This document shows positions 61,523 to 64,000 of a stretch of 64,000 nucleotides of DNA, piece by piece (positions within the stretch are counted from its first letter, which is position 1; every line of letters begins with the position of its first letter). The position numbers were made by a program, and so were the translations under genes. Under the pieces are notes generated by a model. The model was not told where the DNA came from. It did no database searches and saw nothing but the letters and a program-made list of their open reading frames with translations. Source of the DNA: Litoreibacter ascidiaceicola (lineage in GTDB: Bacteria; Pseudomonadota; Alphaproteobacteria; Rhodobacterales; Rhodobacteraceae); NCBI RefSeq assembly GCF_900129235.1, contig NZ_FQUV01000005.1, forward strand, positions 62,001 through 126,000. The letters run 5' to 3'.

Positions 61523-62815
61523 TCAGACCACAACTGCGATTTCGTCCTGATCACCGACGCCGAAGACGCGTTTGTAACGTGCGATCTCCTCCGCTGGTCC
61601 CATTGCCTTGCGGGGGTTGTCAGACAACTTCACCGTCGGACGGCCATTTGCGGACACGGCTTTGCATACCAGAGAGAACGGTGCGAGGCCGTCATTGGGC
61701 ACCAGCCCCCTGAAATCATTGGTCAGCAACGTCCCCCAACCAAACGAAACACGGACCCGCCCGCGGAACTGGGCCTGCAATTCTATGATCTTGTCGACAT
61801 CCAGCCCGTCTGAGAAAATCACCAGCTTCTGCGTCGGGTCTTCTCCACGCGACTTCCACCAACGAATGGCCCGCTCGGCACCTTCCGCCGGATCGCCACT
61901 GTCGATACGAATTCCGGTCCATCCAGCAAGCCAATCCGGCGCACCGGCAAGAAACCCGTCCGTGCCGTAGGTGTCGGGTAAAATGATGCGTAGATTGCCT
62001 TCATGTTCTTCGTGCCAGTCGGCCAGCACGTCATAGGGCGCCTGCCTCAACGCCTCGTCACTCTCGGCCAATGCGGAGTATACCATGGGCAACTCATGCG
62101 CATTTGTCCCGATGGCCTCGACTTCGCGGCGCATCGCGATCAGGCAATTCGACGTGCCCACAAACTTATCGCCGAGCCCTTCCTGCATCGCTTGCACGCA
62201 TCGGTCCTGCCACATGAAGCTATGCCGGCGGCGCGTTCCGAAATCCGCAAGGCGCAGATCGTCAACGCCTTGCAGCTTCTCAACCTTTTCCCACAACCGC
62301 GTCATCGCCCGTGCATAGAGCACCTGAAGCTCGAACCGGCCCATGTCCTTTAAAACAGCACGAGAGCGCAGTTCCATCAAGACAGCCAGCGCCGGAATTT
62401 CCCAAAGCATGACTTCGGGCCATTTGCCTTCAAATGTTAGCTCATATTGGCCATCGCGTTTTTCAAGATGGTAGGCGGGCAACGAGACATTCTCGAACCA
62501 CTCCATGAAATCAGGGCGGAACATCTGGCGCTTGCCGTAGAAGGTGTTGCCGCGCAGAAAAGTGCTTTCGCCGCGGGACAGAGACAGCGAGCGGATGTGA
62601 TCAAGTTGCTCTCGCAATTCCCCTTCATCCACCAGATCCGCCAAGCGGACATCCTTGCTCCGGTTGATCAGCGAGAAGGTGACATTGGTGTCCCGCTTAT
62701 TGCGAAAAACCGATTGGCACATCAACAGCTTGTAGAAATCGGTGTCGATCAAAGATCGCACAATTGGGTCGATCTTCCATTTGTGGTTATAAACCCGTGT
62801 CGCGATATCAACCAT
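61523..62815 (-). CDS. pncB: nicotinate phosphoribosyltransferase
   Basis: This 430-residue enzyme makes nicotinate mononucleotide from nicotinate and PRPP in the Preiss-Handler NAD salvage route. It has SLIDTDFYKLLMCQ at the N-terminus, the active-site region FGTRRRHSF, GTSNCLIA and IFSDGLDVD. Length is normal. It overlaps pncA by 8 bases, whose product supplies its substrate. Confidence 0.96.
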   Translation of the reverse strand: MVDIATRVYNHKWKIDPIVRSLIDTDFYKLLMCQSVFRNKRDTNVTFSLINRSKDVRLADLVDEGELREQLDHIRSLSLSRGESTFLRGNTFYGKRQMFRPDFMEWFENVSLPAYHLEKRDGQYELTFEGKWPEVMLWEIPALAVLMELRSRAVLKDMGRFELQVLYARAMTRLWEKVEKLQGVDDLRLADFGTRRRHSFMWQDRCVQAMQEGLGDKFVGTSNCLIAMRREVEAIGTNAHELPMVYSALAESDEALRQAPYDVLADWHEEHEGNLRIILPDTYGTDGFLAGAPDWLAGWTGIRIDSGDPAEGAERAIRWWKSRGEDPTQKLVIFSDGLDVDKIIELQAQFRGRVRVSFGWGTLLTNDFRGLVPNDGLAPFSLVCKAVSANGRPTVKLSDNPRKAMGPAEEIARYKRVFGVGDQDEIAVVV

Positions 62816-63416
62816 TGAGCTGCACTCCCGCGCGTTTCATATTTTCCAGTGCGGCCTCAAGCGAGCCGTCCATATCAATTGCGCGGCACAGGTTTTTGTC
62901 GACGCTCACCGCGAAGCCAAGTTTGGCACCGTCAACGGCAGAGAAATTCACGCAGAAATCCAGCGCCAGCCCAACCATCGTCAGCTTCGCAATCCCGCGC
63001 GTATGCAGATACCCCTCCAACCCTGTGGGCGTGGTCTGATCGTTCTCGAAAAACGCAGAATAGCTGTCTACTGCGGGGTTAAAACCCTTTCGCACAACCA
63101 TTTGTGCAGGATCGGTGTGCAGGCCCTGATGAAACGCAGCCCCTTGGCTTCCTTGCAAACAATGATCCGGCCACAACACTTGCGGGCCATAAGGCATGGT
63201 GGTGACTGAAAACGGCTCAAGCCCCTCGTGAGACGACGCAAAGGATGAATGCCCCTCGGGATGCCAATCCTGGGTCAGAATAACCGCTTGGAACTCGGTC
63301 ATCAGCGCGTTGATCGACTCAACAATCCCGTCGCCACCTGCAACGGCCAGCGCCCCACCCGGACAGAAATCATTCTGAACGTCGATGACGATCAAGGCTT
63401 CGTCGGCTGCGCGCAT
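62808..63416 (-). CDS. pncA: nicotinamidase
   Basis: This 202-residue isochorismatase-fold enzyme hydrolyses nicotinamide to nicotinate. Catalytic residues are Asp12 in VIDVQNDF, Lys110 and Cys155 in ALDFCV. Metal ligands lie in TQDWHPEGH (Asp50, His52). GGAGG precedes the ATG. The 8-base overlap with pncB makes a two-step NAD salvage operon. Confidence 0.95.
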   Translation of the reverse strand: MRAADEALIVIDVQNDFCPGGALAVAGGDGIVESINALMTEFQAVILTQDWHPEGHSSFASSHEGLEPFSVTTMPYGPQVLWPDHCLQGSQGAAFHQGLHTDPAQMVVRKGFNPAVDSYSAFFENDQTTPTGLEGYLHTRGIAKLTMVGLALDFCVNFSAVDGAKLGFAVSVDKNLCRAIDMDGSLEAALENMKRAGVQLNG

Positions 63417-63519
63417 ATCTCATCCTCCCGGGATTTCGCCTGAACTTGCTAGGGCCATGCCCGCCTTGCGTCAACAGCCCGCACTTGATCCTGCTTTTGC
63501 ACAGTCGTAAAGCGTTCGC

Positions 63520-64000
63520 ATGTTTACAGTTGCTGCACTTTATCATTTCACCCGCTTCGAAGACCCTGACAGCTTGCGCCCCGCCTTGGTGGCGCTTTGC
63601 GAGCGCGAGGGCTTGCGAGGGACCTTGCTGGTTGCCCACGAAGGAATCAACGGCACGGTGGCGGGCAATCGTGGTCAAATTGACGCCTTGCTGGCGCATC
63701 TGCGCGCCTTACCCGGCTGCGCCGATCTGGAACACAAGGAATCCACCGCATCTGACATGCCGTTCAACCGGATGAAGATCCGCTTGAAGCGCGAGATCGT
63801 GACGATGGGCCAGCCGGACGTAGACCCGCTAGCGGGCACCGGCCACTATGTCAAACCAGCTGATTGGAACGAGCTTATCCAGTCAGAGGACGTCGCCGTG
63901 ATCGACACTCGCAACGACTACGAGGTGGCCATTGGCACCTTTGAGGGCGCGATTGATCCTCAAACCAGAAGTTTCGGTGAATTCCCCGCATGGTGGGAGG
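63520..64000 (+). CDS. trhO: tRNA uridine-34 hydroxylase TrhO (rhodanese fold), 3' truncated by window
   Basis: The first 160 residues match TrhO/YceA. MFTVAALYHFTRF and LLVAHEGINGTVAG are the family N-terminal domain, then MKIRLKREIVTMG and the start of the rhodanese domain VIDTRNDYEVAIGTF. The enzyme hydroxylates wobble uridine in tRNA. The window ends before the active-site Cys. The start ATG at 63520 has only a weak AAAGCG upstream; the family N-terminus supports it. Confidence 0.93.
   Translation, partial: MFTVAALYHFTRFEDPDSLRPALVALCEREGLRGTLLVAHEGINGTVAGNRGQIDALLAHLRALPGCADLEHKESTASDMPFNRMKIRLKREIVTMGQPDVDPLAGTGHYVKPADWNELIQSEDVAVIDTRNDYEVAIGTFEGAIDPQTRSFGEFPAWWE

Overview
The window looks like chromosomal DNA of a marine alphaproteobacterium of the Rhodobacteraceae (Roseobacter group). 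The evidence is GC-rich coding sequence, dense operons with 4-base ATGA overlaps, the rpmI-rplT next to pyruvate kinase arrangement, a large cobalamin (B12) locus with CbtAB, CobW and CobN, an HvrA/H-NS-like protein, and a 34-bp intergenic repeat (motif CCTCCGGCGGGAATATTT) that I recall as common in this family. I see no rRNA, tRNA, CRISPR array, insertion sequence or phage genes.

Layout. 1-5.6 kb: a truncated OmpA-family protein, a BLUF photosensor, L20 and L35, pyruvate kinase, an N-formylglutamate amidohydrolase-like protein, DUF1244 and two tandem small exported proteins. 5.6-11.3 kb: a minus-strand run of D-amino acid transaminase, dipeptide epimerase (DgcA-like), DUF1611 (DgcN-like), a TIM-barrel isomerase and a fatty acid desaturase, facing a divergent LysR regulator. 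11.8-22.4 kb: the first B12 block. It holds cbiX-cobH-cobL-cobI-(cbiG-cobJ fusion)-cobM on the minus strand, then DUF1636-cobC-cbiB on the plus strand. 22.4-28.5 kb: lytic transglycosylase, H-NS-like protein, exported PRC-barrel protein and SMC. 28.7-36.2 kb: a cobalamin riboswitch followed by cbtB-cbtA-cobW-GNAT-cobN, then cobO. 36.4-47 kb: a TPP enzyme, FMN reductase, VOC and MaoC-like proteins, an FAD oxidoreductase divergent from mnmD, an EamA exporter, a large lytic transglycosylase, dapA, glsA and smpB.

47.0-53.6 kb looks like an accessory block, AT-richer by eye. It has a HAD phosphatase, a 52-aa glycine-rich membrane peptide, a small lipoprotein, a membrane-anchored AraC-type regulator and two penicillin-binding-protein-like serine hydrolases, one with an RTX calcium-binding tail. 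Short repeat fragments lie near both edges. 53.6-64 kb returns to core genes: mercaptopyruvate sulfurtransferase coupled to an aromatic/aspartate aminotransferase, an LprI-like protein, a small lytic transglycosylase, a queuosine-precursor transporter, a short structured RNA/mini-ORF unit, RidA, a DEAD-box helicase, the ribosome-rescue hydrolase arfB, the NAD salvage pair pncB-pncA, and a truncated trhO.

How the genes fit together. The B12 genes cover most corrin-ring methylations, cobalt import and insertion, adenosylation, and aminopropanol-arm and lower-ligand-arm attachment. They mix enzymes typical of the early-cobalt route (CbiX, CbiG) with the late cobaltochelatase subunit CobN. Points most worth a second look are the CbiG-CobJ fusion and hybrid pathway, the D-amino acid/desaturase locus, the 34-bp repeat found just downstream of B12 genes, the structured 18-codon mini-gene before ridA, the perfect 13-bp hairpin holding the arfB start codon, and the RTX-tailed serine hydrolase.
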